Shown: positions 36,437 through 44,802 of the stretch, piece by piece
Layout of the letters: every line of letters begins with the position of its first letter
Numbering within the stretch: position 1 is the stretch's first letter
Assembly: GCA_025465535.1 (NCBI GenBank)
Contig: JAODMY010000098.1
Location: 29,938 to 93,937, forward strand
Source of the DNA: Glaciihabitans sp.
GTDB lineage: Bacteria; Actinomycetota; Actinomycetes; Actinomycetales; Microbacteriaceae
Length of the DNA stretch: 64,000 bases
Direction: 5' to 3'
Notes under the pieces: generated by a model
What the model was told of the DNA's origin: nothing
Databases searched by the model: none
What the model saw: only the letters and a program-made list of their open reading frames with translations
Made by a program: the position numbers and the translations under genes

Positions 36437-36766
36437 CTGGGAAAGCTGCTCTACGGAAACTCCGGGATCGAAATCGATTTCGAGGATCGGGTGCTCGCGC
36501 ACCTTCAGGTGGTCATCGGCGCGAAGCTTCGGCGCCACGAGGGATTCTTTTTCTCCTGGCGGGATGACCCCGCTCTCGGCGATGGCCGCAGCAGCATCTG
36601 GATCGAGACGTCCATTCCGCTGTTCTTCCGGTTCGCCTCCCTCGAGCGCCACCAGCTGAACCGGGACTGGGTCGAGCAGTTGACGCACTCCGCGAACCAG
36701 ACGCTCGGCATGTACCTCACGGCCGAACCCGGCCAGGATCCGATCGCCCCGAAGTCGTCGGTATAA
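36437..36766 (+). CDS. Small DUF7882-like protein with probable CTG start
   Basis: About 109 residues. From the CTG at 36437 the product reads 'MGKLLYGNSGIEIDFEDR', the N-terminus I know from this family in Microbacteriaceae. AAAGGA lies at 36423-36428, 8 bp upstream of the CTG. No ATG, GTG or TTG at the same place gives this N-terminus; the first conventional start (GTG 36491) would remove 18 conserved residues. Some database entries call relatives 'ATP-dependent DNA ligase', but at about 100 residues with no KxDG motif that name is not supported. Function unknown. Confidence 0.75.
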   Translation: MGKLLYGNSGIEIDFEDRVLAHLQVVIGAKLRRHEGFFFSWRDDPALGDGRSSIWIETSIPLFFRFASLERHQLNRDWVEQLTHSANQTLGMYLTAEPGQDPIAPKSSV

Positions 36767-36805
36767 CTCGCCAACACGGATCCACTCCGCTCGCCCGGAC
36801 AGGAG

Positions 36806-36836
36806 AGTGCCCTCGCGGGGACTTGGCGAGGGCACT
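36806..36836. terminator. Bidirectional terminator hairpin
   Basis: AGTGCCCTCGC and GCGAGGGCACT form a perfect 11-bp stem with a 9-nt loop between two convergent genes ending at 36766 (+) and 36848 (-). A good bidirectional terminator candidate. Confidence 0.75.
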
Positions 36837-36847
36837 CGGTCCGGTAG

Positions 36848-38632
36848 TTACTTGATGGTGCGTCGACGGCGTCCCAGGTGGTGGGCCGTGATCCCCAGGA
36901 ACAGGAATCCACCGCCGAGGGCGAGAGCCGGGATCGGGTCAGTCACTCCGGTGAACGCCAGCTTCGAACCGGGAACTGAGGTGCTGGTCACCACTCCGCA
37001 GTCGGCCTTCGAGGGAATGGCGAACCTGAACGCCGCGGGGGTGACCCAGCGAGGCTCGAGCCCGTTCGGGGCTACCGGTTGGGCGGTAACCGTCGTGGTG
37101 CCTGCCTTCGTGACGGCGTAGGTGCCCGACCGTATGCCGGCGACACCGTTGACCGTGAACGTCACGTGGGTCGGGTTGTAGCCCTTGGCCACGCCGAGCG
37201 TTATCGAGCCGTCACTGTCGCAGGTGAACTGTGTGAACGCGACGACCGGCAGAACCAGCGCCTCGGTGGGGAGCTGGCAACGCGGGTCGAGCGGGTCGAT
37301 CACTCCGTTGAGTTCGCCGTGGAAGGTGAGTTCCGTGAGTCCGCCGGCGAATTGTGCGCCGGTGTTGGCGGTTGCGGTGACGGTGTAGTCATCGGGTCCC
37401 GCTGGGTCGGTGATCTGACCCCAGGTTGCGTTGGCCACGTCGCCGAGCACGAGTTGCTGGGCTGTGGTGCAGGTCGCGTCGGTGAAGCTCACTGTTGCGG
37501 TGGCGATCGCGGGGGCGCAGTTCGGGCCGTTGTCGATCGGGTTGAGTTCGCCGTGGAAGGTGAGTTCCGTGAGTCCGCCGGCGAATTGTGCGCCGGTGTT
37601 GGCGGTTGCGGTGACGGTGTAGTCATCGGGTCCTGCTGGGTCGGTGATCTGACCCCAGGTTGCGTTGGCCACGTCGCCGAGCACGAGTTGCTGGGCTGTG
37701 GTGCAGGTCGCGTCGGTGAAGCTCACTGTTGCGGTGGCGACAGAGGGGACGGGCATCTCATGACAACCATTCTTGAAAATCGCCTTGCCATGCGCATCCC
37801 AGTTCAGGCCAGGGAAGTTGACCGTGTGGCCGTGCTTGAAGGAGGTAAACGGCGGCACGATGTCCATCGGGTGGGTGTCGTGACCGGCCTGGAAGAACGC
37901 CTTTACGCTGGTGTGGAGCTTCACATACGGGTTGGTGTCGTTGCCGGTCGCGTGGCAGAACTTGACCTTCGTGTCGGTCATGCCGTGACAGTGTCGACCG
38001 TGATCGACCGGGTCCAGCTTGCCGTGGAAGGTCACCATGCTGAGGCCGCCCGCAAACTTCGCGCCATCGTTGGCGGTTGCGGTGACGCTGTAGTCATCGC
38101 GCCCGGCGGGATCGGTGACTGCACCCCAGGTCGCATTTATCGCTTCACCGAGGACGAGTTTCTCGGCCGCGTGGCAAGTTGCGTCGATGAAGCTCACAGA
38201 CGCTGTCGCCACGAGTGGATGGTCGCAGCCGTTGCCATCTGTGGTCTGTTGCCTGGCATCCGTTTTAGTGTCGGTTCCGTGACAGGACCCCCCGTGGGTG
38301 TCCGTCTTCGTCGACGTCTCCGGCTCCGGTGGAGTGGAGTCCTTGTGCGATTGGGGTACAACTGCGGCAGGCTTATGAGGGGCCGGCGCCGAGTCGGGGG
38401 CAACAGGTGCCGGGTCGGCAGCAACCGGTTCCTTTTCCTTGGCCGGCGGGGTGGGCTGCGAATCGGTCGGGGCGGTGGCTGGGGCTGGCGCGGTGGCTGG
38501 GACTGTGGCTGTCGATGTCGTTGTCGAGACGACGGGAGCGTCGTCGGCGAGGGCGGGTCCGGCGATGCCGAAGACTGCACCGCCTGCCAGACATACGACG
38601 GCGATGGCCGCCATGAGCTGTTTTCTGGGCAT
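36848..38632 (-). CDS. Sortase-anchored repeat surface protein (LAFTG)
   Basis: A 594-residue secreted protein starting at ATG 38632 (MPRKQLMAAIAVV). Signal peptide residues 1-30 (cleavage after 'GPALA'), a Thr/Pro/Ala-rich linker (to about 130), a His/Cys-rich segment with 'SCHGTDTKT' and 'KVKFCHATGNDTNPYV', and about three 70-residue repeats containing 'NATWGxxTDPAGxDDY'. Near the C-terminus 'GSKLAFTGVTDP' is an LAxTG sorting signal (class E sortase) followed by a membrane helix and RRRR. The two last repeats are almost identical in DNA. It should be displayed on the cell wall, possibly as an adhesin; no sortase gene is in the window. Confidence 0.88.
   Translation of the reverse strand: MPRKQLMAAIAVVCLAGGAVFGIAGPALADDAPVVSTTTSTATVPATAPAPATAPTDSQPTPPAKEKEPVAADPAPVAPDSAPAPHKPAAVVPQSHKDSTPPEPETSTKTDTHGGSCHGTDTKTDARQQTTDGNGCDHPLVATASVSFIDATCHAAEKLVLGEAINATWGAVTDPAGRDDYSVTATANDGAKFAGGLSMVTFHGKLDPVDHGRHCHGMTDTKVKFCHATGNDTNPYVKLHTSVKAFFQAGHDTHPMDIVPPFTSFKHGHTVNFPGLNWDAHGKAIFKNGCHEMPVPSVATATVSFTDATCTTAQQLVLGDVANATWGQITDPAGPDDYTVTATANTGAQFAGGLTELTFHGELNPIDNGPNCAPAIATATVSFTDATCTTAQQLVLGDVANATWGQITDPAGPDDYTVTATANTGAQFAGGLTELTFHGELNGVIDPLDPRCQLPTEALVLPVVAFTQFTCDSDGSITLGVAKGYNPTHVTFTVNGVAGIRSGTYAVTKAGTTTVTAQPVAPNGLEPRWVTPAAFRFAIPSKADCGVVTSTSVPGSKLAFTGVTDPIPALALGGGFLFLGITAHHLGRRRRTIK
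37307..37740 (-). repeat. Two 200-bp direct repeats in the surface-protein gene
   Basis: Bases 37307-37506 and 37541-37740 are identical except for one base (C/T in 'GGGTCCyGCTGGGTC'), 234 bp apart. Recombination between them would delete or add one protein repeat of 78 residues in frame. Confidence 0.9.
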
Positions 38633-38893
38633 TTTGGGGTCTTTTCGGGTCGGGTAAGTGCGCCGCGGGGGACGGCAACTTGCGCGGCGAAAGACTGCGG
38701 CGCTGGTTGCCCGACGGTGGGTGCGACGGCACGAAAAGACTTGGGTAATGCATGCACCCATCGGGTGGGGTGGCACGACTGGTGGTGAGTATCACCTTTC
38801 TTGGGTTGTTAGCTCTTCGGTGAGCTAGCCAGGCGGTTCGGGTGCCCGGCTCGGGGTACAGTCAAGCTAACATGTCCCCCTTAAGGCGGACAA

Positions 38894-38910
38894 GGCCCCA
38901 AAAAGGGGCC
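38894..38910 (-). terminator. Terminator-like hairpin after the universal stress gene
   Basis: GGCCCC-AAAAA-GGGGCC, a 6-bp all-GC stem, lies 16 bp past the stop of the minus-strand universal stress gene. On that strand the loop is TTTTT; no T-run follows. Confidence 0.55.
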
Positions 38911-38925
38911 GAGGGCCGTATCCGG

Positions 38926-39417
38926 CTACCTTTGGGTCGGCACGACGAGGGTCGGGCAGGCCGCTCGGTGGACACAGTGCGTGCTCACCGAACCCACAAG
39001 AAGACCGGCGAATCCACCGAGACCGCGTCGTCCGATCACGAGCATCAGGGCCTCGTGCGACAGGCGGATGAGTACGTCCGCCGGGCGCCCGAGGATTCCG
39101 AAATACTCGATCGCGACCCGTGGGTGGGATCGTGCGAGCGGCGCTGTCTGTTTTTCCAATTCCGCGCGCACCGTCTCGGAGATCTCCTGGTAGGACGCCA
39201 CGTAGCCGTCCTTCACGATCGACCCGGACGGCGCCGTGTCGATGCTCCACGTCCTAACGACCGCGACGGCGACGTCGAGCCGCTGGGCAAGATCCAGTGC
39301 CTCGCCGAGTGCGATGTCGGCGTGTGGCGAACCGTCGTGGCCGACCACGATCGATCCGGGCGTCACGTGAGGGAGCGCAATTTCGCCGGGCTGGTCAGCC
39401 CGCGCTGTGTCGGTCAT
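38926..39417 (-). CDS. Universal stress protein (UspA family)
   Basis: A 163-residue single-domain protein. 'IVVGHDGSPHADIALGEAL' is the first strand and loop, and the ATP-binding 'GRRGLGGFAGLLVGSVS' (G-x2-G-x9-G-S type) is near residue 130-146, so it is an ATP-binding subtype. Likely a stress-responsive protein of unclear molecular role. Confidence 0.92.
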   Translation of the reverse strand: MTDTARADQPGEIALPHVTPGSIVVGHDGSPHADIALGEALDLAQRLDVAVAVVRTWSIDTAPSGSIVKDGYVASYQEISETVRAELEKQTAPLARSHPRVAIEYFGILGRPADVLIRLSHEALMLVIGRRGLGGFAGLLVGSVSTHCVHRAACPTLVVPTQR

Positions 39418-39526
39418 GATGATCCTTCTGTCGAGGGAGGTAGCCGCTCCTCCAGAATCTCACCGGCGTTCGGTCGTCGCTAGGGCACAACGGCCCGTCG
39501 GAGGCCTCCCGAACAGTGCGCACAGA

Positions 39527-40438
39527 TCAGGAGACGCTGGCCGCCCTGGCGAGTTTTGAGAGTTCGATGGCCGCGGCTGTCGGGGTTCGAGTGGCCGGCA
39601 GGATGACCGACATCGTCCAATCTTCAATGTCGACGAACGGACGGATCCGCAGTCCGCGCTCCTTCCGGATGTACGAACTCGGAAGGATGGCCGCGCCCAG
39701 CCCCGCTCGCACCAGCTCGATGCACATCGTGAGGTCAGCGACCTCGGCGATGACGGAGCGCACGACGCCCGCTTGCGAGAACGCCTGATCGATGGCGGTG
39801 CGAGTCGCCCAGCCTGGTGGGAAGTCGATGAACGGGAGGTTCGCCACGGTCCCCGCGGTTGCGGGCCCATCGTCGGAGTCCTGCCGGTCGGCGGTGACCA
39901 GCACGAAGTGGTCCGAGGCAAGCGGCTCAACGAGAAGATCGGTGCTGGCCATGGTGGTCGACCAGGCGAATGCGATGTCGAGCTCTCCGCGTCGTACCCC
40001 GATGGCGACAGTTGCGGCACCGTGCAGCGTCGGCAGTGGTCGAATGACCACCTGGGGGTGCATCCTGTGGAATTGCCTGAGCAGCGACGGGCCGTCGATG
40101 AGAGCCAGGGAGTGCATGATCCCGAGGTTGAGCGTGCCGGCGACGACGCCCTGGGCGGCGCGTGCCTCATCGACGACGGCGTCGAGCCGCTGCACTATGT
40201 CCCGTGCGCTGGGCAGCAGTGCTTCCCCCGCCGACGTCAGCCGCACGCCTTCGCTGACGCGCTGGAAGAGAGGGCTTCCCAACTCCCGTTCCAGATTTCG
40301 GATCGAGATCGAAAGTGCCGATTGAGTGAGGCGCAGGCGCTGACCGGCTGCGGTGTAGCTGCCTTCCTCGCTGACCGTGAGGAAATAGCGGAGATGGCGG
40401 ATGTCCACCCCATTAATTCTATTCATGAGGATCACCAT
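39527..40438 (-). CDS. LysR-family transcription regulator
   Basis: About 303 residues with the LysR winged helix 'HLRYFLTVSEEGSYTAAGQRLRLTQSALS' in outline (key: YFLTVSEEGSYTAA, LTQSALSISIRNLE) and a type-2 periplasmic-binding effector domain. The start may be ATG 40438, ATG 40426 or GTG 40408. It is divergent from the DUF1275 membrane gene (40510), its probable target; the 71-bp interval is AT-rich, as for a LysR operator, though no clean dyad stands out. Confidence 0.88.
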   Translation of the reverse strand: MVILMNRINGVDIRHLRYFLTVSEEGSYTAAGQRLRLTQSALSISIRNLERELGSPLFQRVSEGVRLTSAGEALLPSARDIVQRLDAVVDEARAAQGVVAGTLNLGIMHSLALIDGPSLLRQFHRMHPQVVIRPLPTLHGAATVAIGVRRGELDIAFAWSTTMASTDLLVEPLASDHFVLVTADRQDSDDGPATAGTVANLPFIDFPPGWATRTAIDQAFSQAGVVRSVIAEVADLTMCIELVRAGLGAAILPSSYIRKERGLRIRPFVDIEDWTMSVILPATRTPTAAAIELSKLARAASVS

Positions 40439-40509
40439 ATTGATTCATTTGCATTTATGAAAGAGCGCAATGAAAATGGTAAGGAATCGATAGTTGGAAA
40501 GAGGAGATC

Positions 40510-41196
40510 GTGTCTTTGGAATCACCGAAAGTGGCTAAACCGCGGTGGGCTGTGTCCAACGTGTTAGCCCTGAACGTTGCAACGGGGATTGTGGAGGCGG
40601 TGAGTTTCGCCCACTTCGGCGGACTCTTCTCGGCGTTTGTGACGGGGACAATCGTCCTCGCCGGCCTTCACCTCGGAACCGGTGGACTCTCGACCCTGTT
40701 GCCATATGGTGTCGCGTTCGTCGCATTCGTGGGTGGAGCTTTTCTTGGCGGCAGCGTGATCCGGGGAAAGAAGCCGCGAGCGACGATCTACGCCCGAGCC
40801 CTGCTGGTTGAGGCGCTGGCGCTGGCGCTGGCAGCGGGGGCAGCGTTCATCCCCGCGCAGCAGAATCCGGCCGCCGCCCAGCTCATCCCGTTGGCTCTCC
40901 TCGCGCTCGGGATGGCCGTGCAGTTCTCGGCGACGCGGTACCTCGATGTTCCATTTCTCGCGTTCGCTGCCGCGACCGGCCAGGTCCACGGCATTGCGAA
41001 TGACCTGCTCGCTCGTCGAGGCATGCCGAAACTGCTGTCGCGTCGGCTGCTCGCTCTCGTCACGCTCCTGGTTGGTGCGCTAATCGGAGCGCTCGTTGCG
41101 CTGTGGAGCGTGCCAGCGGCGATCGCGATCGCCACCCTCATTGTTATCGCCTCGGCCGTGAATGCGCGCGTGGCATCTCTGGGCTCCGTCGACTGA
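40510..41196 (+). CDS. DUF1275 (YoaK-family) membrane protein
   Basis: A 228-residue protein from GTG 40510, with GAGGAG just upstream. It has about six membrane segments; 'VATGIVEAVSFAHFGGLFSAFVTGTI' spans the family's first conserved region (key: EAVSF, FVTGT), and 'ATGQVHGIANDL' the second. The molecular function of YoaK proteins is not established; transport is suspected. Divergent from a LysR gene. Confidence 0.88.
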   Translation: MSLESPKVAKPRWAVSNVLALNVATGIVEAVSFAHFGGLFSAFVTGTIVLAGLHLGTGGLSTLLPYGVAFVAFVGGAFLGGSVIRGKKPRATIYARALLVEALALALAAGAAFIPAQQNPAAAQLIPLALLALGMAVQFSATRYLDVPFLAFAAATGQVHGIANDLLARRGMPKLLSRRLLALVTLLVGALIGALVALWSVPAAIAIATLIVIASAVNARVASLGSVD

Positions 41197-41220
41197 CGAC
41201 ACTTGCTGCGCGCATTGTGA

Positions 41221-42126
41221 CTAGCCGGCGATCCGAAGGAGTTCGAGCGCCGCAGACGGCAGGACGGTGCCCCGACCCCACACCGCCGTCAACGGACGAA
41301 TGATGGTCAGGTCCCTGGTGCGGACCCTGACGAGTCGGCCGAGGGCCAGATCGTCGGCCACGGCCAGCACGCTCAGCACGGCTGGTCCGGATCCGGCTGC
41401 CACGCTCGCCTTGATCGCCGCGTTCGAGGGAAGCTCGATGCACGAGGGGCTCAGCACCAGTGGCACGGGGCGGTCGCGCAGGGCAATTTCGAGAGCCAGG
41501 CGGGTTCCGGATCCGGGCTCGCGTGTCATCAGCGCCGCAGCCGAAATATCCGCGGCGCTCACGGCACGGCCCCGTCGAGCCCACGGGTGCTCCGGATGCA
41601 CGACAAGAATGAGTTCGTCGCTCGCGACGCGCCTGTGCTCCAGGTCCTCCGGAATCTCCGGAGACTCGATGAAGCCGAGAAGTGCGGAACCCGCTCGAAC
41701 CCGTTCCGCAACCGTGACGCTGTTCGCGGCGATCATTTCCACGGTCGTGGATTCGTGACGCGAGCCGCGCTGTTCACGGAGTTTCACGAGCCACCGGGGG
41801 AGCAGGTGCTCGGCGATGGTGAGGCTCGACGCAATGCTCATTTCCGCTCCCGCGTCCGTGCGCAAGGCGGCGATCGAGGTGTGAAAGACATCGGATGCGG
41901 CGAGAAGATCCGTCGCCCATCCGGCAACGAGAAGTCCGTTCGGAGTGAGCGTGGAACCGCGGGCGGATCGCGCGAGCAGCGAGGTGCCGACCTGGCGCTC
42001 GAGCAGGCGGATCCGCGAAGACGCCGCCTGTTGTGACATGCCGAGAGCCTGGCTCGCGGCCGTCAGACTACCGTTCTCACTGACGGATAGCAGCAGGCGA
42101 AGTGTCAGCTCGTCCGGCCGATACAC
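41221..42126 (-). CDS. LysR-family transcription regulator
   Basis: About 301 residues from GTG 42126 (VYRPDELTLRLLLSV); the longer frame to 42261 would overlap the divergent transporter. The helix-turn-helix is 'ENGSLTAASQALGMSQQAASSRIRLLE' in outline, followed by a substrate-binding-like domain. Divergent from the TDT transporter, which it probably controls through the dyad at 42147-42163. Confidence 0.88.
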   Translation of the reverse strand: MYRPDELTLRLLLSVSENGSLTAASQALGMSQQAASSRIRLLERQVGTSLLARSARGSTLTPNGLLVAGWATDLLAASDVFHTSIAALRTDAGAEMSIASSLTIAEHLLPRWLVKLREQRGSRHESTTVEMIAANSVTVAERVRAGSALLGFIESPEIPEDLEHRRVASDELILVVHPEHPWARRGRAVSAADISAAALMTREPGSGTRLALEIALRDRPVPLVLSPSCIELPSNAAIKASVAAGSGPAVLSVLAVADDLALGRLVRVRTRDLTIIRPLTAVWGRGTVLPSAALELLRIAG

Positions 42127-42146
42127 GTCACGACCTCCCGCCCAGC

Positions 42147-42163
42147 CACAACTGTTTGTTGTG
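42147..42163. promoter_or_regulatory. Candidate LysR operator
   Basis: CACAAC-TGTTT-GTTGTG, a perfect dyad in the 92-bp space between the LysR gene and the TDT transporter gene. Its placement between divergent starts suits a LysR recognition site that controls both. Confidence 0.6.
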
Positions 42164-42218
42164 ACCCGACAAGCATATGCCGCTACCTCACCACGTCGAA
42201 TGGCGACAGGGTGGATGC

Positions 42219-43358
42219 ATGAGCCAAACCACCGTCCACCGGTCGCACGCCGCGCCGGCACGTCGCATTTTCACCGACCTGGACAGTCCGAGACAGATCA
42301 TTTCCCACATCACGCCAAACTGGTATGCGTCGATTATGGGAACCGGCATCGTTGCCAACGCCGCTGCGACGCTTCCGCTCCAGTTTCCGGGCCTTCGCAC
42401 CGCGGCGACCATTGTGTGGGGGCTGGCGAGCATCCTTCTCATCGGACTCACCGCGGTGACCATTGCCCACTGGGCAACCAACCGCGCCAGGGCGAGCTCG
42501 TATCGCCTCAACCCCGTCATGGCGCAGTTCTATGGTGCGCCGCCGATGGCGCTCCTGACTGTGGGAACCGGCACGATCCTTCTCGGTAAGAACGTGCTGG
42601 GGCTTCCGCTCGCCGTCGGAATCGATTGGGTGCTCTGGCCGCTCGGCACCGTCCTCGGGCTGATCAGTGCGGTCGCCGTCCCGTATCTCACCTTCACGCG
42701 ACACGACGTCAAGGCCGATGGGGCCTTCGGTGGCTGGCTGATGCCGATCGTGCCGCCAATGGTGTCCGCCGCAAGCGGAGCACTTCTGATTCCGTTTGTC
42801 CCGGCCGGCCAGCCGCGCCTGAGCATGCTCTTCGCCTGCTACGCGATGTTCGGGCTCAGCCTTGTCGCGTCCTTGATCGTCATCACGCTGCTCTGGTCGC
42901 GCCTCGCCCAGCACAAGGTCGGAGCGCCCGGCATGGTGCCAACGCTCTGGATTGTGCTCGGACCCCTCGGCCAGTCCATCACGGCCGTGAACCTCCTTGG
43001 CGGCGTCGCGCAGCTGGCCGTGCCGGCATCGTTCGCTCGTGCGCTTGGCGACTTCGGGATCATCTACGGTGTTCCGGTGCTCGGCTTCGCAATTCTCTGG
43101 GGAGCGCTGGCGATCGCGATCACCGTCCGAACCGCGCGCGAGCACCTTCCGTTCTCGCTGACCTGGTGGTCGTTCACATTCCCCGTCGGCACCTGCGCCA
43201 CCGGGGCGACGGGGCTGGCGCTTCACACCGGGTCAACCGCCCTTGCCGTGCTCGCGGTCGTCTTCTACGTGGGATTGGTGGCGGCTTGGATCGTCGTCGC
43301 GGCTCGCACCTTCCAGGGGAGCGTGATCCGCGGCACCCTGCTCGCGCCGCCGGCCTAG
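42219..43358 (+). CDS. TDT-family transporter (TehA/SSU1-like)
   Basis: A 379-residue protein from ATG 42219 with about ten membrane segments. 'ITPNWYASIMGTGIVANAA' is the family start, and 'VPYLTFTRHDVK' and 'WGALAIAITVRTAREHLPFSL' fit the TDT (tellurite-resistance/dicarboxylate transporter) family. LysR-TDT pairs often handle sulfite, malate or other anions. The substrate is not determined. Confidence 0.88.
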   Translation: MSQTTVHRSHAAPARRIFTDLDSPRQIISHITPNWYASIMGTGIVANAAATLPLQFPGLRTAATIVWGLASILLIGLTAVTIAHWATNRARASSYRLNPVMAQFYGAPPMALLTVGTGTILLGKNVLGLPLAVGIDWVLWPLGTVLGLISAVAVPYLTFTRHDVKADGAFGGWLMPIVPPMVSAASGALLIPFVPAGQPRLSMLFACYAMFGLSLVASLIVITLLWSRLAQHKVGAPGMVPTLWIVLGPLGQSITAVNLLGGVAQLAVPASFARALGDFGIIYGVPVLGFAILWGALAIAITVRTAREHLPFSLTWWSFTFPVGTCATGATGLALHTGSTALAVLAVVFYVGLVAAWIVVAARTFQGSVIRGTLLAPPA

Positions 43359-43407
43359 TTCCCGACCACATCGGTCGATGTGAGAGCACCGCACCTACGA
43401 TCGAGGA

Positions 43408-44382
43408 GTGGTGACACTCGTCGAGTACTACAGGACGTTTGCGGAGGTCGAAGCTCGAGGCGTGTCCCCAATTTACGAGGCGTGGGCGCTCGGGGTTGCG
43501 GCGGATCCGGAAGTCCTCACCCTCCTGAAGACCCTTCCGGGGCTCAAGGCCCAGGCGAATCTCGTCTTCGCCGCGGCGCGATGGCGGGGCTGCCCGTTGG
43601 GCGAATACGAAGAGTTTCGCCGCTGGCTTTTGGCCAATTGGTCGATTACTCGTGCGACAGTTCTTGCTCGTTCGACGCAGACGAACGAGGCCGGTCGGTG
43701 CGCGGTTCTCCTGCCGGAGCTCGCGTCAATTGACGGCCCCATTGCCCTTCTCGAAGTCGGAGCATCCGCGGGTCTTTGTCTCTACCCCGATCGTTACAGC
43801 TACCGATACGAGCAAAGTGGCATCGTCACGGTCCTCGACCCGGTCGCCGGCGCCAGTCCCGTCGTTCTTCGATGCGTGGCCTCAGACGGCACACCTCTGC
43901 CGGAGCGGCTCCCCGAGGTGGTTTGGCGGGCGGGCATTGACACTCATCCGATCGATATCGGCGATGCCGCAGAAGAGAACTGGCTGGAGATGTTCATCTG
44001 GCCCGGCCAGCCGGAGCGACTTCCAACGCTCCGCAATGCGGCGGCAATCGCCACAGCCGAGCCGCCGCTTCTGGTCGAAGGCGATTTGTTGGATAGCCTG
44101 CACAGCGCGATCGGGCTGGCGCCGACGGATGCCACCCTCGTTATCTTCCACAGCGCCGCGCTGGTTTATCTCGCCCCAGATCGTCGTAGCAGCTTCGTTG
44201 ATGCTGTGCGTCGTACCGGGTTCACCTGGCTCAGCAACGAGGGTGGGTCGGTCTTTCCCGAGATCACGGCCCAGATTCCGGCATCCATGAACAGGGGAGG
44301 CCGATTCATTCTTTCCCGAAACGGTGTCGCCGTCGCGTTGAGCGGCCCGCACGGACAGTCACTCGAACGCGTTCCGCGCTGA
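43408..44382 (+). CDS. DUF2332 protein
   Basis: A 324-residue soluble protein from GTG 43408. Typical DUF2332 segments include 'QANLVFAAARWRG', 'QTNEAGRCAVLLPELA', 'LLEVGASAGLCLYPDRYSY' and 'VIFHSAALVYLAPD'. The family looks distantly methyltransferase-like, with a glycine loop in 'EVGASAGLCL', but its function is unknown. Confidence 0.85.
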   Translation: MVTLVEYYRTFAEVEARGVSPIYEAWALGVAADPEVLTLLKTLPGLKAQANLVFAAARWRGCPLGEYEEFRRWLLANWSITRATVLARSTQTNEAGRCAVLLPELASIDGPIALLEVGASAGLCLYPDRYSYRYEQSGIVTVLDPVAGASPVVLRCVASDGTPLPERLPEVVWRAGIDTHPIDIGDAAEENWLEMFIWPGQPERLPTLRNAAAIATAEPPLLVEGDLLDSLHSAIGLAPTDATLVIFHSAALVYLAPDRRSSFVDAVRRTGFTWLSNEGGSVFPEITAQIPASMNRGGRFILSRNGVAVALSGPHGQSLERVPR

Positions 44383-44446
44383 CGGCCGCGAGTGTCGATT
44401 CGGTCTCGCAGCGAGATCCCGCGTCACCCAGTTGTGAGAAGTGGTG

Positions 44447-44485
44447 GTGCCCCCACGCAGATTCGAACTGCGGCCCCTGCCTCCG
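44447..44485 (-). repeat. 39-bp copy of the tRNA-Arg 3' half (relic attachment site)
   Basis: Identical over 39 bp to 44706-44744, which covers the 3' end, T arm and part of the anticodon arm of the tRNA-Arg gene, and then diverges. It is on the 3' side of the tRNA, 259 bp away in direct orientation, as expected for the distal att site of an element that once integrated at this tRNA. Confidence 0.85.
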
Positions 44486-44555
44486 AGCTCCGAGTCATCC
44501 CCAGCCTTGAAGTTGACCTGAACAAGCCGCGGTGCCACGGCGCGAGCCAGCCGAG

Positions 44556-44687
44556 GTGACGGTTATTGTCGCCACAATCGCCGCCACGCGACAACTGCTG
44601 TCACGTTGCTTGAGGCGGGTGGACCTGTCCCGGGTCAGGTGACAGTAGTTGTCACCAAAGCCGCCCCCACCCGATAACAAGTGTCAT
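44556..44687. repeat. Four-copy 15-bp palindromic repeat array
   Basis: GTGACGGTTATTGTC (44556), GACAACTGCTGTCAC (44590), GTGACAGTAGTTGTC (44639) and GATAACAAGTGTCAT (44673) are copies of one motif in +, -, +, - order. Each +/- pair has a 19-nt spacer and can form a stem-loop; the two pairs are separated by 34 nt. The spacers match at about 13 of 19 positions, so the unit is probably duplicated. Confidence 0.8.
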
Positions 44688-44706
44688 CCCGGCGCAAAAA
44701 CCGAAG

Positions 44707-44778
44707 TGCCCCCACGCAGATTCGAACTGCGGCCCCTGCCTCCGGAGGGCAGTGCTCTATCCCCTGAGCTATGGGGGC
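44707..44778 (-). tRNA. tRNA-Arg (anticodon CCG)
   Basis: A complete 72-nt cloverleaf on the minus strand. Acceptor GCCCCCA pairs with TGGGGGC; D arm GCTC/GAGC; anticodon arm CTGCC-CTCCGGA-GGCAG with CCG; T arm CGCAG-TTCGAAT-CTGCG; discriminator A. CCA is not encoded. It reads CGG codons. Its 3' end was used as an integration target in the past (see 44447-44485). Confidence 0.96.
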
Positions 44779-44802
44779 CCAGTGCCTAGCTAGATTAGCA
44801 GC

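Noticed and set aside
37079..38788. 569-residue + strand frame
   Set aside because: Antisense to the surface protein; its apparent repeats are only the reverse of that gene's repeats.
44447..44485. Second tRNA-Arg gene
   Set aside because: Only the 3' half is present; the anticodon and 5' acceptor arm are missing.
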